64,000 nucleotides of DNA from contig CAIMVG010000019.1 in NCBI GenBank assembly GCA_903844845.1, positions 1 to 64,000 of the forward strand, written 5' to 3'. Both the position numbers and the translations under genes were made by a program. This document shows positions 16,520 to 26,501 of this stretch, in pieces (the first letter of the stretch is position 1; every line of letters begins with the position of its first letter). Under the pieces are notes generated by a model. That model worked only from the letters and a program-made list of their open reading frames with translations, was not told the DNA's origin and made no database searches. Source of the DNA: an uncultured Dehalococcoidia bacterium (GTDB lineage Bacteria > Chloroflexota > Dehalococcoidia > Dehalococcoidales > UBA1222).

Positions 16520-16750
16520 TCATTGTTTGTGTTTCAGTATGGCAGACCGAATAATTTTAAGTTTTTCAGGTCTGCCCAGACATGCAATTCCGAGGCAGCA
16601 ACCAAGAATAACAGGAAAATAATAGTTGTCGCTCCACGACCTTTGAAACGGGGGTAGAATATGGTCAAGATCAGTGAGAAGGGAGCCAACCACAATAGCC
16701 CCCATAGTATATGCAAAGAATCGGATACGAGAATAGTGCTTATCGACCAT
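16520..16750 (-). CDS. Small membrane protein (one of two overlapping frames)
   Basis: The ribosome site AAAGGAGG (16768-16761) precedes two ATGs in different frames. Frame B (ATG 16750, 76 aa) contains GSLLTDLDHILPP, like the DxDH motif of small DUF457/YdjM-type membrane hydrolases, then a second helix (PVILGCCLGIACLG). I prefer frame B on that motif. Frame A (ATG 16755, ending 16534, 73 aa) has better ribosome-site spacing and is also hydrophobic. Only one is likely to be real. Confidence 0.5.
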   Translation of the reverse strand: MVDKHYSRIRFFAYTMGAIVVGSLLTDLDHILPPFQRSWSDNYYFPVILGCCLGIACLGRPEKLKIIRSAILKHKQ

Positions 16751-16844
16751 TGCATGCAAACCTCCTTTAGTGATTGACGATATTTTCCTGGAATATCCGA
16801 AAACCCTGACAAGTATCCTTCGGAAAATCAGCCCGGGGGATGTT

Positions 16845-17738
16845 TTACTCCTTAAATAGTTTGGTGCTGAGGTATTTCTCGCCCCTGTCGGGGAAGATGA
16901 CCACTATCGTTCCCGTATTTATCTGCAGGGCGATTTGAGATGCTGCATACATCGCGGCCCCGCTGCTCATCCCGACGAAAATACCCTCGCAGGCCGCGAC
17001 TTGCCTGGCGGTCTCGTATGCGTCCTCGGTTTCAACCATTATGGTGACATCTATCTTCGAGGGGTCATAGATCGAAGGGACGATCGCTTCCTCCATGTTT
17101 TTGAGCCCCTGGATATAGTGCCCTTTAACTGGATGCGCTGAAACCACCTTGATGGCTGGATTGTGCTCCTTTAAGGCCTTTCCCACACCCATGATGGTGC
17201 CCGACGTGCCCAGGGAAGACACGAAATAATCTATTTTGCCGTTCGTCTGTTTCCAGATCTCTTCGCCCGTCGTCCGGTAATGGGCTATCTGGTTGTACTT
17301 GTTGGAAAACTGGTCGGGCATGAAATAGCGTTCCGGATGTTCGCGGACGAGTTCCCGGGCTTTCATGATGGCGCCATCGGTTCCAAGTTTACCCTCGGTT
17401 AGAGTCACCTTGCCTCCGAAGGCTTTTATCATTTTCCTGCGTTCGACCGAAACCGCGTCGCTCATAACGATTTCGACCTGATACCCTTTCACTACGCCTA
17501 TCATGGCAAGGGCCACGCCGGTGTTTCCGGAGGTGGGCTCGACTATGGTTTTCTCTTTGGTCAGCTTCCCCTCTATCTCGGCTTGCTCGATCATGGCGAG
17601 CGCTATGCGGTCTTTGATGCTGCCGCTTGGATTGAGCCCTTCAAGTTTGGCATAGATGGCACAGTTCTTGTTGGGGTTTAGCCTGTTAATCCTGACGATG
17701 GGAGTGTTCCCTATCGTTTCGAGTATATTTTCCGCCAT
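16845..17738 (-). CDS. cysK: Cysteine synthase (O-acetylserine sulfhydrylase)
   Basis: This 297-aa protein is a PLP enzyme that makes cysteine from O-acetylserine and sulfide. It has IGNTPIVRIN, the PLP Lys in PSGSIKDR, the Asn/phosphate loop TSGNTG and the C-terminal GMSSGA. An AAGGAG ribosome site precedes the ATG. A hairpin (ACGCCTG...CAGGCGT, 17762-17786) lies between it and the upstream ligD. CysK and CysM cannot be told apart with certainty. Confidence 0.92.
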   Translation of the reverse strand: MAENILETIGNTPIVRINRLNPNKNCAIYAKLEGLNPSGSIKDRIALAMIEQAEIEGKLTKEKTIVEPTSGNTGVALAMIGVVKGYQVEIVMSDAVSVERRKMIKAFGGKVTLTEGKLGTDGAIMKARELVREHPERYFMPDQFSNKYNQIAHYRTTGEEIWKQTNGKIDYFVSSLGTSGTIMGVGKALKEHNPAIKVVSAHPVKGHYIQGLKNMEEAIVPSIYDPSKIDVTIMVETEDAYETARQVAACEGIFVGMSSGAAMYAASQIALQINTGTIVVIFPDRGEKYLSTKLFKE

Positions 17739-17810
17739 GTCCAGTGCTCCTTAATGAATTGACGCCTGCTTTATGGATTCAGGCGTAACTATTGTACACC
17801 AGCAAATATT

Positions 17811-20528
17811 TTATTCAACCCGGGGCTTCCAGTCATCGGTAATGCCCCCAAGCTCCCGCTTATTCTTCATGATGTCCCCCCAGATGTCACCTGTTTGCTC
17901 CAGCCTGTTCGCGGCGTTTGAGATGTTGAAATCCTCGGGATAGATTCTATCGAGTTCTTCCCAACGGAAAGGCAGTGACACCCCTGCCCAGGGCGTTGGC
18001 CTGGCAGAATAGACCGAGGCTACCGTTTTTCCGCGTGTGTTCTGGTTGAAATCCAGGAATACCTTGCCGCGTCTTTTAGCGACCGCCCATTCGGTGGTGA
18101 GCTTTTCGGGGTGGCTGGATTCTACGTGGCGGCTGATGGCTGCGGCTGCCCGCCGGGTTGTGTCGTAATCATATTTGCGCTTGATGGGCGCGAAAATATG
18201 AAGCCCGGTTTTGCCGGAGGTCTTGGCGTACGGCACGAGATCGAGAGACTCGAGGGCTTCCTTTACCCAGAATGCGGCTTCAACCGTGGCTTTGAAGGCT
18301 TGCCTGTTGAGCTCGGGTTCTCCGCCGGCGGTTTCTGTACCTGAATAGATATACGGGTCGATATCGAATATTAGGAAATCCGGTATCCCTGCAAGGTAAT
18401 CCCCGAGGTGTTCCGGGGCCCCGTGATAAAATGACAGGTCAGGACGGTCGGGCCTTTCGGCTGCCCTTGAATACCAGGTGTGGACCTCGAGATCTGCCAG
18501 CTGTCCCAGCCAGAGGAGGGTAGCCAGATTGTTGCACATCAAGTAGTCCTGGAACGCATCATTTTCCGACGAATAAATACTGACCGTCTCGACGAACTCC
18601 GGAAGCTGCGATTCCCAGTGCTTCTGGTAGAACTTTTCGCCGTTTATCCCATTCGGATACCGAGTGAGAGTAAGCGGCCTGTCCTTTGCATGGGGGAGGA
18701 TGAAATCGGATATCTCTGCCAGGTAGGTTATGTAATCTCGCTTGGTGAGGGGCCGGTTCGTGCCGTATTTGGGCCAGAAGACCTTGTCTAAGCCGGTCAG
18801 AGATATCTGGTGGCCGCCCGCATTGATGTGGATCTCATCATCGCGGCTGCCAAGCGCCTCTAAAATCTGGCGTGTGGATTTGCTGAGTTCGACCGGTCTT
18901 TCAGAAGGAGGCGTTGGAGGTGCAATTACTTCCATGGCGCTAACATCGGAGGCCGGTTTGTCGTCACGGAGGCGCAGGAAGACCGGGTGGCGCAGGGAAC
19001 CCGCAGGTGTCCTCTCCGCGAACTTCACTTCGGCCACCAGTTTCGGTTTGACCCAGGTCACGCCTGGCACGCCCGCTATCTCCCCGGAAAATGGAGACCT
19101 GTCAGTAACTAGAACCGCCAGTTTTTTTTGAATGGATTCGAGCAGGGAGTTGTCGAAACCGGTGCCGACGCTGCCGACGTAAACCAGTTTTTTACCTTCA
19201 AAATACCCTAGGAGCAGAGAGGCGAATGTGCCGGCGCGTTTTCCGGCTCCCGCGGCGAAACCGCCTATTACGAATTCGTCGCTTAAAGTGGCCTTCACCT
19301 TTTGCCAGCTTCCGGTACGTTTGCCGGCCTCATAGAGGCTCTTCTTTTTTTTAGCGACCACCCCTTCCATGCCCGTCTCGACGGCCGCCTTGAATATTTG
19401 CTCACCGTCTCCTTCAAAATGTTCGACGAGTTTCAGGTGTTCGCCCGGGGCCAGCACCTTCCCGAGAAGCCTGTTTCTTTGTTCCCATGGGACCCCCATG
19501 AGGTTGAAGCCGTCATAATACAGGATGTCGAAAACGTAGTAAACGGTTGTAAACGGCTTGCCAGTGTGCTCATGCGGCAGGCCCACGTGCTGCTGCAGGC
19601 ATTGAAAACAAGGTTTCCCATCGTCGTCTACGGCGACTATCTCGCCGTCCAGCACGGCATCTCCTGTGAGGTTTTTCAAGTCTGAGACCACAGCCGGAAA
19701 GTGCTGTGTCATGTCGTTGTCGTTACGCGAACGCAGGATTATATTTCCCCTGTCGATATATGAGAGAGCGCGAAAGCCGTCAAGCTTGGGTTCGAATATC
19801 CACTCGTCGCCGGAGAACGGTTTGGGCTTCAGTTCCGACAGCATGGGGGACACGTGTTCGGGCATCACAGAAGCTCTTGCCCCGGGGACACGTCCGACAG
19901 CTTCTTTCGACCGGCTCGCAACTTTGCTCTCCGGAATCACCAGTGACTTCAAGCCCTCGATAGTCCTCCCGCTTATCACGGAAGCTTCCCTGGAAAGCAC
20001 TTCGTCTTCGGCGGTTTCGAACCCGTCACGATGTTTTAGAAGCAGCCAGTTTTTCGGGTCTTTCGCTATCCTTACAAGCGCCCAGCTGCCCTTTAGTTTT
20101 TCCCCGTGGATTGTGAAGGACATCTTTCCGGCTTCCAGCTTGGTACGCACACGTGCCTGAGAGGCTTCCCTATCAAGGTTAAGCGGTATCCCATCCGAAT
20201 CTGGTTCGTAAGTCCCCCTGTCCCAGACTATCACCTGGCCCGCTCCGTATTCGCCCTCCGGGATCACGCCTTCGAAATCAGAATAGGCGATCGGGTGGTC
20301 TTCGACGCTTACTGCGAGCCGTTTCTGGGAGGGGTCGAACGAGGGCCCGCGGGGGAGGGCCCATGATTTGAGAACACCATCGAGCTCGAGCCTCAGGTCG
20401 TAGTGCAGCCGGCTGGCAGAATGTTTCTGAATCACGTACATCAAGCCGGAAGATGGTTTAGCGATTTTACCAGTGGGCTCGGGGCTCTTTGCAAAATCAC
20501 GCTTGCGTTTGTACTCGTTGAGAGGCAT
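17811..20528 (-). CDS. ligD: Multifunctional DNA ligase D (phosphoesterase-ligase-polymerase)
   Basis: At 905 aa, the domain order is a 3'-phosphoesterase (SASRLHYDLRLELDG), an ATP-dependent ligase with the adenylated Lys in FEPKLDGFRAL (about Lys249), and a C-terminal primase-polymerase with the catalytic DID in LIFDIDPY. This is the full bacterial non-homologous end-joining enzyme. Its usual partner Ku is not in the window. The start is ATG 20528 with GGAGCAGGTG upstream. Confidence 0.95.
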   Translation of the reverse strand: MPLNEYKRKRDFAKSPEPTGKIAKPSSGLMYVIQKHSASRLHYDLRLELDGVLKSWALPRGPSFDPSQKRLAVSVEDHPIAYSDFEGVIPEGEYGAGQVIVWDRGTYEPDSDGIPLNLDREASQARVRTKLEAGKMSFTIHGEKLKGSWALVRIAKDPKNWLLLKHRDGFETAEDEVLSREASVISGRTIEGLKSLVIPESKVASRSKEAVGRVPGARASVMPEHVSPMLSELKPKPFSGDEWIFEPKLDGFRALSYIDRGNIILRSRNDNDMTQHFPAVVSDLKNLTGDAVLDGEIVAVDDDGKPCFQCLQQHVGLPHEHTGKPFTTVYYVFDILYYDGFNLMGVPWEQRNRLLGKVLAPGEHLKLVEHFEGDGEQIFKAAVETGMEGVVAKKKKSLYEAGKRTGSWQKVKATLSDEFVIGGFAAGAGKRAGTFASLLLGYFEGKKLVYVGSVGTGFDNSLLESIQKKLAVLVTDRSPFSGEIAGVPGVTWVKPKLVAEVKFAERTPAGSLRHPVFLRLRDDKPASDVSAMEVIAPPTPPSERPVELSKSTRQILEALGSRDDEIHINAGGHQISLTGLDKVFWPKYGTNRPLTKRDYITYLAEISDFILPHAKDRPLTLTRYPNGINGEKFYQKHWESQLPEFVETVSIYSSENDAFQDYLMCNNLATLLWLGQLADLEVHTWYSRAAERPDRPDLSFYHGAPEHLGDYLAGIPDFLIFDIDPYIYSGTETAGGEPELNRQAFKATVEAAFWVKEALESLDLVPYAKTSGKTGLHIFAPIKRKYDYDTTRRAAAAISRHVESSHPEKLTTEWAVAKRRGKVFLDFNQNTRGKTVASVYSARPTPWAGVSLPFRWEELDRIYPEDFNISNAANRLEQTGDIWGDIMKNKRELGGITDDWKPRVE

Positions 20529-20707
20529 ATTTCACCTGCTCCGCAATGTTTAACAAACCCGCCTTATTTCTACAATAGCATGTTCTGAGGTCGTGCAGCG
20601 ATACGGCCATTTTTCCACGAAACCCCCGACAGATTTTGCACAGGAATTTCGTGCAGAGTTAGTCGCACGTCTGGCTTACACAACTGGCTTTTCCCGGTCA
20701 AAGAATT

Positions 20708-21046
20708 CTAAATGTCCGGAACGGGCAGTTTCTTGCTGCGCATACCCGCGACAATTATCCGGAACCCGTCCCCGGCGAGCCAGGAAGAAAGCCTGACGTC
20801 ACCTCTTTTGAGGAATGCCTGCCTGATTCGGCCGCCCGCAAATTGCCCCGCAGCGAAATCCAGCACGAATAGAGGGATAAGCGCCCAGTTCCAACCCAGA
20901 AGCCAAAGGCGAAGCCCTATAGCCATCGGAACGGGAACGTGTATCGCGGCGATCCATTGCAACGAAAATTTCCGCGTGTTTCCGCGCCAGTACCCGAAAA
21001 CCACATTTATTATTAATATAGCTGCGATAACTATGGCCAACCTCAT
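20708..21046 (-). CDS. Hypothetical small membrane protein
   Basis: This 112-aa protein has three predicted membrane helices (starting RLAIVIAAILIINVVFGYW) and a polar C-terminal tail. AAAGGT upstream is a weak ribosome site. I do not recognise the family. It lies alone between ligD and the histidine kinase. Confidence 0.6.
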   Translation of the reverse strand: MRLAIVIAAILIINVVFGYWRGNTRKFSLQWIAAIHVPVPMAIGLRLWLLGWNWALIPLFVLDFAAGQFAGGRIRQAFLKRGDVRLSSWLAGDGFRIIVAGMRSKKLPVPDI

Positions 21047-21279
21047 TTTCGTTTACCTTTCGATAGGGTATCCCAATACTTTAACACAACAGAGGTTTCG
21101 GACAAATATTCCGTGGATTAGCTTTCGGAGGGGCATCTCAGTAGTCCTCCAAAAAGGAACTGCTTTATTTCTGCATTCCTGTGCGTAACAAGAGGAATTG
21201 ACACCGATGGATAAGAGTAATAGCATTATGGCACATTAGCTGATATTGCATAAATTCATAATCGCCGGGAGTTTATGGT

Positions 21280-23607
21280 TTGACCGACCGAGAAATGCTC
21301 TCATCCTTGATCCAGCCCGATGATTTTTCAGGCGAAGGCGCACTCCGGCAAAAATTGCTTAATGCCGAAGAAGCGCTGGGTGAAGCGCAGACCGAATTGG
21401 AAAACGTGCTGGATACGATGACGCATGGCATGCGCATTATCAACAAAGACTACACTGTCAAAGCTGTCAATAAATCGTTCACACAAATGTCGGGCGCCAG
21501 CGCCAAAGATGCTGTCGAAAAAAAATGTTTCGACGTTTTGCCCGGCCCTTTCTGCCATACAGCTCAGTGCTGTCTACGCAGGATACTCTCCGGCGAATCG
21601 AGCGTAAGAGCTGAGATTGAACGCGCCAGGGGGGACGGTACCAGGATTCCTTGCGTCGTAACGGCTACCCCCGTTCGCAACCTCAAAGGGGAAACTGTCG
21701 GAATAATCGAAATATTCCGGGACTTTACCCTGCGCCGCCAAATGGAGGCACAGATGCTTGAATCCGAGGAGCGCTTCAAGGCGCTTATCAACCTCGGAAC
21801 CGAAGTGGGTGAGGCCGTGGTCATGCTTCAGGACGAAAAAGGTATCGAAGCATTGCAGACTTTTGTCAGCGACGAATGGCCCCGCATCACGGGATACGAT
21901 AAGGATGAATTGTTGGGGATGTCGTTTTTCGATCTGCTGCCTGACATCGAACGCGATGCCTCGATCGAACGCCACCGGGCGAAAATGTCGGGTAAAACCC
22001 TGAAAGGCCTATTTGAAATAAATATTGTCCGCAAAGGCGGGGCTTTTATTCCCGTCGAGCTTACAAGCGCTTTTACTGTGTACCGGGGACAACGGGCAAA
22101 CGTGGCATATATAAGAGATATCTCGGATCGTAAACGTGCCGAGGAAGAGGTTAAAAAACAGGCTATCTTATTGCAGGCCCAGCTTGATTCTTCTGTTGAT
22201 GGCATCATGGTCGTTGACCCGCAGGGCAATCGGCTGTTGCAAAATAAAAGCGTTGAACGCATATGGGGATTACCATCCAATTTACCTGATCCCTCACAGA
22301 AAAACAGATTGGCGATTACCGCTGCGCGCACAAAAGAGCCGGAGAAATTCATTGAAAAAGTAATGAGCCTGGCCAATGACCCCTATAAAAAACTCCGGGA
22401 TGAAATCGAACTTGTCGACGGGAAGGTCATAGAGCGCTACACTGCGCCCATCAATGGGCCCAACGGCGAAAGGTACGGCAGGATCTGGAATTTCCACGAT
22501 GTCACAGAAAATAAAAAAGCCGAAAGAGCTTTCAAAGAATCCGAAGAGCTCTATCGCACACTTTTTGAAAACACCGGGACTGCGACGTTTCTCGCGGAAG
22601 CCGATACCACCGTAGTACTGGTTAATACGGAGTTCGAAATCTTGTCAGGATACCCGAAATCCGAGATCGAAGGCAAAAAGAAATGGACGGAATTCATCTT
22701 GGCCGGGGACCTGCCATTCGCCCTGGAATACGTGAGAAAACTCGAAGACAATCTGGGCATTGTTACCAACGGATTCGAAATCCGGTTTGCAGCCAGGGAC
22801 AAAAGTATTAAAAATGTCATGATTTCGGTAAACCTGATACCAGGCAGTACCCGTCGGATAGCCTCGATAAAAGACATAACCCGTCAGAAAAGAGTCGAAA
22901 GAGATCTTAAGAAGTCCCGCGAACGGATACGGGACTTGCTGGACCACGTTGAACGGGTTCGCGAAGAAGAACGAAAGCGTATCGCCTCTGAAATACATGA
23001 TGAATTAGGCCAATTGCTTACCGCCATTAAAATGGATGTAGTGTGGCTGGCAAAACGTATCTCGCCCGAACAAATACCCATGCAGGAAAAAGCCCTTTCC
23101 ATGCGCCAGACGGTCGATATGACTATACAATCGGTGAAAAGGATTTCTGCGGAACTGCGGCCGCATGTTCTGGATAATCTCGGTCTTTCGGCAGCAATCG
23201 AATGGCAGGTGAAACAGATCAAGGATGTTACCGGCATCGACTGCCAGTTCGTATCGGTGCCGGCGGACGTGACCGCTGACAATAACTCGGCGGTCGCACT
23301 GTTCCGCATCTTTCAAGAAGCCATGACCAATGCAGTCAGGCACTCCAAAGCGAGCTACATTAAAGTAGAATTAAAACAACTTGCGGGGTCTATCAGGTTG
23401 GTAGTCGAAGATAATGGATTGGGGATCAAGCACAGCGAAATAAGCGATCCAAAATCCTTCGGTCTGATAAGCATAAAAGAACGGGCGCGGGCATTAGGCG
23501 GTGAAGTGGAGATCAATGGTCGCCCCGGCAAAGGAACCTTGATAACGGCCGAAATACCTTTATGCAAAAAGGAGAATGCTCATGGTACGAATACTGATAG
23601 CAGATGA
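21280..23607 (+). CDS. PAS-domain sensor histidine kinase (NarX/DegS class)
   Basis: This 775-aa protein has four PAS-like domains (about 35-150, 160-280, 285-405 and 415-535). They are followed by a HisKA_3 dimerisation domain with the phospho-acceptor His573 in EIHDELGQ and a C-terminal HATPase (NAVRHSK; VEDNGLGI; GKGTLI). No membrane helix is seen, so it should be cytosolic. The first PAS has a Cys cluster (FCHTAQCC) that could bind metal or sense redox. The start is TTG 21280 with GGGAG upstream; ATG 21295 is an alternative. It overlaps the response regulator by 26 bp. Confidence 0.92.
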   Translation: MTDREMLSSLIQPDDFSGEGALRQKLLNAEEALGEAQTELENVLDTMTHGMRIINKDYTVKAVNKSFTQMSGASAKDAVEKKCFDVLPGPFCHTAQCCLRRILSGESSVRAEIERARGDGTRIPCVVTATPVRNLKGETVGIIEIFRDFTLRRQMEAQMLESEERFKALINLGTEVGEAVVMLQDEKGIEALQTFVSDEWPRITGYDKDELLGMSFFDLLPDIERDASIERHRAKMSGKTLKGLFEINIVRKGGAFIPVELTSAFTVYRGQRANVAYIRDISDRKRAEEEVKKQAILLQAQLDSSVDGIMVVDPQGNRLLQNKSVERIWGLPSNLPDPSQKNRLAITAARTKEPEKFIEKVMSLANDPYKKLRDEIELVDGKVIERYTAPINGPNGERYGRIWNFHDVTENKKAERAFKESEELYRTLFENTGTATFLAEADTTVVLVNTEFEILSGYPKSEIEGKKKWTEFILAGDLPFALEYVRKLEDNLGIVTNGFEIRFAARDKSIKNVMISVNLIPGSTRRIASIKDITRQKRVERDLKKSRERIRDLLDHVERVREEERKRIASEIHDELGQLLTAIKMDVVWLAKRISPEQIPMQEKALSMRQTVDMTIQSVKRISAELRPHVLDNLGLSAAIEWQVKQIKDVTGIDCQFVSVPADVTADNNSAVALFRIFQEAMTNAVRHSKASYIKVELKQLAGSIRLVVEDNGLGIKHSEISDPKSFGLISIKERARALGGEVEINGRPGKGTLITAEIPLCKKENAHGTNTDSR

Positions 23608-24211
23608 CCACCCGGTGGTTCGAATCGGACTCAAAGGCGTCCTGGCGGAAATTCCTAATACCGAGGTTACAGGCGAAGCCAGTACCGGGCACGAGGTACT
23701 CGAAAAGGTACAGACACAGGATTTCGATATCATCCTGTTAGATATCTCTATGCCGGGAAACGGTCTGGACGTCCTTAAAGAACTTAAACGTCTCAAGCCT
23801 GAACAAAAAGTCCTCGTACTCAGCATATACCCGGAAGAACAATACGCCGTGCGCGCTCTGAAAGCCGGGGCTGCCGGTTATCTCACCAAGGACAGTGCTC
23901 CCGATGAACTCATGACTGCCATCAAGCGAATCACCTCGGGACGCCGATACGTCAGCCCCGCACTTGCCGAACGGCTGGCCTCCGAGATGGAACGTGAAAG
24001 CGAGAGACCGGCACACGACGTGCTTTCGGATCGTGAATTTCAGGTTATGCGCCTTATTTCTCAGGGGAAGACTGTAAAAAAGGCTGCGGAAGAGCTCGGT
24101 TTGAGTGCTAAAACAGTAAGCACTTACAGAACACGCATCCTTGACAAGCTTAAAATGAAAAACACCAACGAGATGATCCGTTACGCCATCGAAAAAGGCC
24201 TTAGCACATAA
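23582..24211 (+). CDS. NarL/FixJ-family response regulator
   Basis: At 210 aa, the receiver domain has the acidic pair at 8-9, the phospho-acceptor Asp54 (ILLDISMPG) and the Lys in YLTKDSAP. A LuxR-type HTH follows (LSDREFQVMRLISQGKTVKKAAEELGLSAKTV). The start is ATG 23582, because GGAG (23571-23574) is well spaced from it but abuts ATG 23576. It is the partner of the overlapping histidine kinase gene. Confidence 0.94.
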   Translation: MVRILIADDHPVVRIGLKGVLAEIPNTEVTGEASTGHEVLEKVQTQDFDIILLDISMPGNGLDVLKELKRLKPEQKVLVLSIYPEEQYAVRALKAGAAGYLTKDSAPDELMTAIKRITSGRRYVSPALAERLASEMERESERPAHDVLSDREFQVMRLISQGKTVKKAAEELGLSAKTVSTYRTRILDKLKMKNTNEMIRYAIEKGLST

Positions 24212-24444
24212 CTTCATCCGATAATTGCCTGTTACACATGTTCGTAGAGCATTGTAAATCTAATATTGTCGATGCCTCCTAACTTATCATCCATCAAGAT
24301 TAGATAACCGTTCTCGGTCAAAGTTGAACATAAATTTAGAGACCTGTAATGGACAAGGCCATGGTTCATTACGCTTAATGTTTTATCGAGGCTTCGAAAG
24401 GGTATACGGCCTCCGGAATTGGGGAAGAATAAAGACGGATGGGG

Positions 24445-24450
24445 TATAAT
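24445..24450 (+). promoter_or_regulatory. -10 hexamer before the gene at 24462
   Basis: A perfect TATAAT ends 11 bp before the ATG. The predicted leader is about 5 nt and there is no ribosome site. Confidence 0.5.
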
Positions 24451-24461
24451 TCAGTCTATCC

Positions 24462-25112
24462 ATGAATCATTACGAAACACTCATCCAGAAATGCCTGGAA
24501 CGCGAAAAAGAAGAGACGAAGAAGAACTCCGAAATCGGAACGGTCATACTCTCAAGGTTGGAAAAACGCCTGGAGCGCCAGTTTTTCCCCAAGTTTCAAG
24601 AGTTGAGCTTCAGATTTGCGCTCAAATTGAAAACGATCAAATCACGCGAAGAGTTTGACCTTTTTCACCGCTCCTACATTCAATCCTTCCGCCAGGAGAT
24701 AAAAACCCGGGGCGGTACGATTGTCAGCTATGGTGACGCTCAAAAACCGGTTAACATCTTTCTTAAGGAATACGTTGAGAAAAGCAACGTTCTGGATCCG
24801 TCACAGGCCAAGATGATTAGCCCGCTTCTCCACGTTACCCTGGACGGGATCACCATTATGTACATGCAGTCTTTTTTCCGTGAGGATTTCAATACCTTCA
24901 TTGCACCTGCGAATAAGATTTGCGGATTGATCGAGACATACGATATTACCCAATACAGGGCGAAAGATATAAGCGAGAGCCTTCAGAATCAACTCATGTT
25001 TATTAATCATGGGGTATACACGGCCTGGCAAGGATGGTTCCGAACCATTTCGCCGGACCGCCCGGTCTTACTGGATACAGTTTGGTCTATCGCTCGAAAA
25101 ACTCTTCTTTAA
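24462..25112 (+). CDS. Hypothetical all-alpha protein
   Basis: This 216-aa protein is soluble, highly charged at the N-terminus (REKEETKKNSE) and mostly helical. No signal peptide or known motif is seen. The region around ARTSGLL-free DITQYRAKDISESLQNQL may form a coiled coil. I do not recognise it. It stands alone after the two-component pair and before a bidirectional terminator. Confidence 0.65.
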   Translation: MNHYETLIQKCLEREKEETKKNSEIGTVILSRLEKRLERQFFPKFQELSFRFALKLKTIKSREEFDLFHRSYIQSFRQEIKTRGGTIVSYGDAQKPVNIFLKEYVEKSNVLDPSQAKMISPLLHVTLDGITIMYMQSFFREDFNTFIAPANKICGLIETYDITQYRAKDISESLQNQLMFINHGVYTAWQGWFRTISPDRPVLLDTVWSIARKTLL

Positions 25113-25189
25113 AGAGTTTCAACTAACAATTATTGACGTCTGGCCCATATTTTCGTGATCCTAAGGGTACTGGGGCTTTTGTTGTTTGT

Positions 25190-25220
25190 AAAAAAATGCG
25201 GGTACGTGCCGCGTTTTTTT
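25190..25220. terminator. Bidirectional terminator
   Basis: AAAAAAATGCGG, a 7-nt loop, then CCGCGTTTTTTT: a short GC hairpin with an A-tract on the left and a T-tract on the right. It sits between two convergent genes (24462 plus, 25243 minus). Confidence 0.8.
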
Positions 25221-25242
25221 GATACTCAAGCCCTATTGTTTA

Positions 25243-25509
25243 TTAAATGCTCTGGTTACCCTTCTGCGTGGGTGACAGCTGCCAGATCACCAGTAATCCG
25301 ATTGGGCCGAAAAGCCCGAGCAGCATCCACCACCAACTTCTTTGCTTCTCTTTTACTACCCAGAAAAAACATCCAAGTAACGTCGTCAGCACACCTATCC
25401 ATATTATTATCATCGACCAGAACAGATCTTTTACAAGAAGCGCGGCGATGAGATATATCACAACTCCTAACCATGCGATTGGAGCCCCGAGGTTAATGCG
25501 GTTCTTCAT
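25243..25509 (-). CDS. Small membrane protein
   Basis: This 88-aa protein has three hydrophobic segments, a Trp-rich turn (QRSWWWMLLGLFGP) and a polar C-terminus. GGGGAG upstream of the ATG is a good ribosome site. The last segment (LLGLFGPIGLLVIWQL) resembles short phospholipase_D-nuclease N-type/PLDc_N helices, but no catalytic part exists. Confidence 0.65.
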   Translation of the reverse strand: MKNRINLGAPIAWLGVVIYLIAALLVKDLFWSMIIIWIGVLTTLLGCFFWVVKEKQRSWWWMLLGLFGPIGLLVIWQLSPTQKGNQSI

Positions 25510-25716
25510 ATTCTCCCCTCACAATCGATGTTTTCCTGTCTAATAATAGCATCTGGTTCCAAGAGGGACACATTTTCAAGATCCGGCATTTTACAAGAAA
25601 TAACACGATACGTATGTTAACAACCCCGTTATTGAATTGCCGGCTCATTATAGTAAAATACGCTGAGAATACAATGCATCTTAAGAATACTACATTTTTA
25701 CGATTCAACCGGGGAA

Positions 25717-26403
25717 TTGTTTGACACTGCCGGTCGGTTCCTGGGCGGGAAATGGAGGACGGAATCATTGGAAGAATTTATTGCAAGGTTTGGCGCGGCC
25801 CTCTTCGCGGCATTTCGAAGGATGCGCAGGCCGGTAACTAACGGAATATGCAATCTGTTGATTCGTTTCCATATCAAACCATGGCATGTTTCACTCTTCA
25901 GAATAGTTATTTTAATCGGGATTCTCCCCTTATGGGCTTTTGGGTATTATTTTTTGGCGTTGCTGGCACTTTTCTTTAATTATTTGCTTGATATCCTGGA
26001 CGGAGATTTGGCGCGCATGCTGGGATTAGATAGCGACCTGGGGAAGTTTGAGGATATTACATCTGATAACATTGCAGTCGTAATCCTGATGCTTGCCCTG
26101 ATTCAGAAAGGGCTGGTCGCGGGATTCCTTGGTGGGTATTACATATTCGCAGCTACTTTGTCGTGGTGGTTATCTGTAGTTAGAAAGATCGGATCGGTAA
26201 AGAGCGACTGGCTTTTCAAACCGGAAGCTTCTGCCGTATTGCATATCCTGAGATTCTGGGTAGTCCCGCTCTTTATGTGTATCTATGCTTTTTGGAGAAT
26301 CGATGTATTTTCAGTTCTCATAAGCGGCATCTCGGTATTTCTTACCGTCATTATGCTTTGCGATTATTTTCAATTAATTAAGCAAGGTGGATTACAGCAG
26401 TAA
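25717..26403 (+). CDS. CDP-alcohol phosphatidyltransferase family protein (paralogue A)
   Basis: This 228-aa membrane protein carries the complete CDP-OH-P motif D-x2-DG-x2-AR-x8-G-x3-D-x3-D (DILDGDLARM...GKFEDITSD). Such enzymes join a CDP-linked lipid to an alcohol. About six helices follow an amphipathic, Arg-rich start (RRMRRPVT). The start is TTG 25717 (GGGGA upstream), but an internal start is possible. It is similar to the gene at 28101 in motif and layout. The acceptor alcohol is unknown. Confidence 0.85.
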   Translation: MFDTAGRFLGGKWRTESLEEFIARFGAALFAAFRRMRRPVTNGICNLLIRFHIKPWHVSLFRIVILIGILPLWAFGYYFLALLALFFNYLLDILDGDLARMLGLDSDLGKFEDITSDNIAVVILMLALIQKGLVAGFLGGYYIFAATLSWWLSVVRKIGSVKSDWLFKPEASAVLHILRFWVVPLFMCIYAFWRIDVFSVLISGISVFLTVIMLCDYFQLIKQGGLQQ

Positions 26404-26501
26404 CTTTGTGTTCATGTGGAGACTGAGGAAATAATCCTACAGGCGAAACGATATTGATGCCGATCCGGGTTAGATATGGAATAAGGGCAACGACAAATCA
26501 G

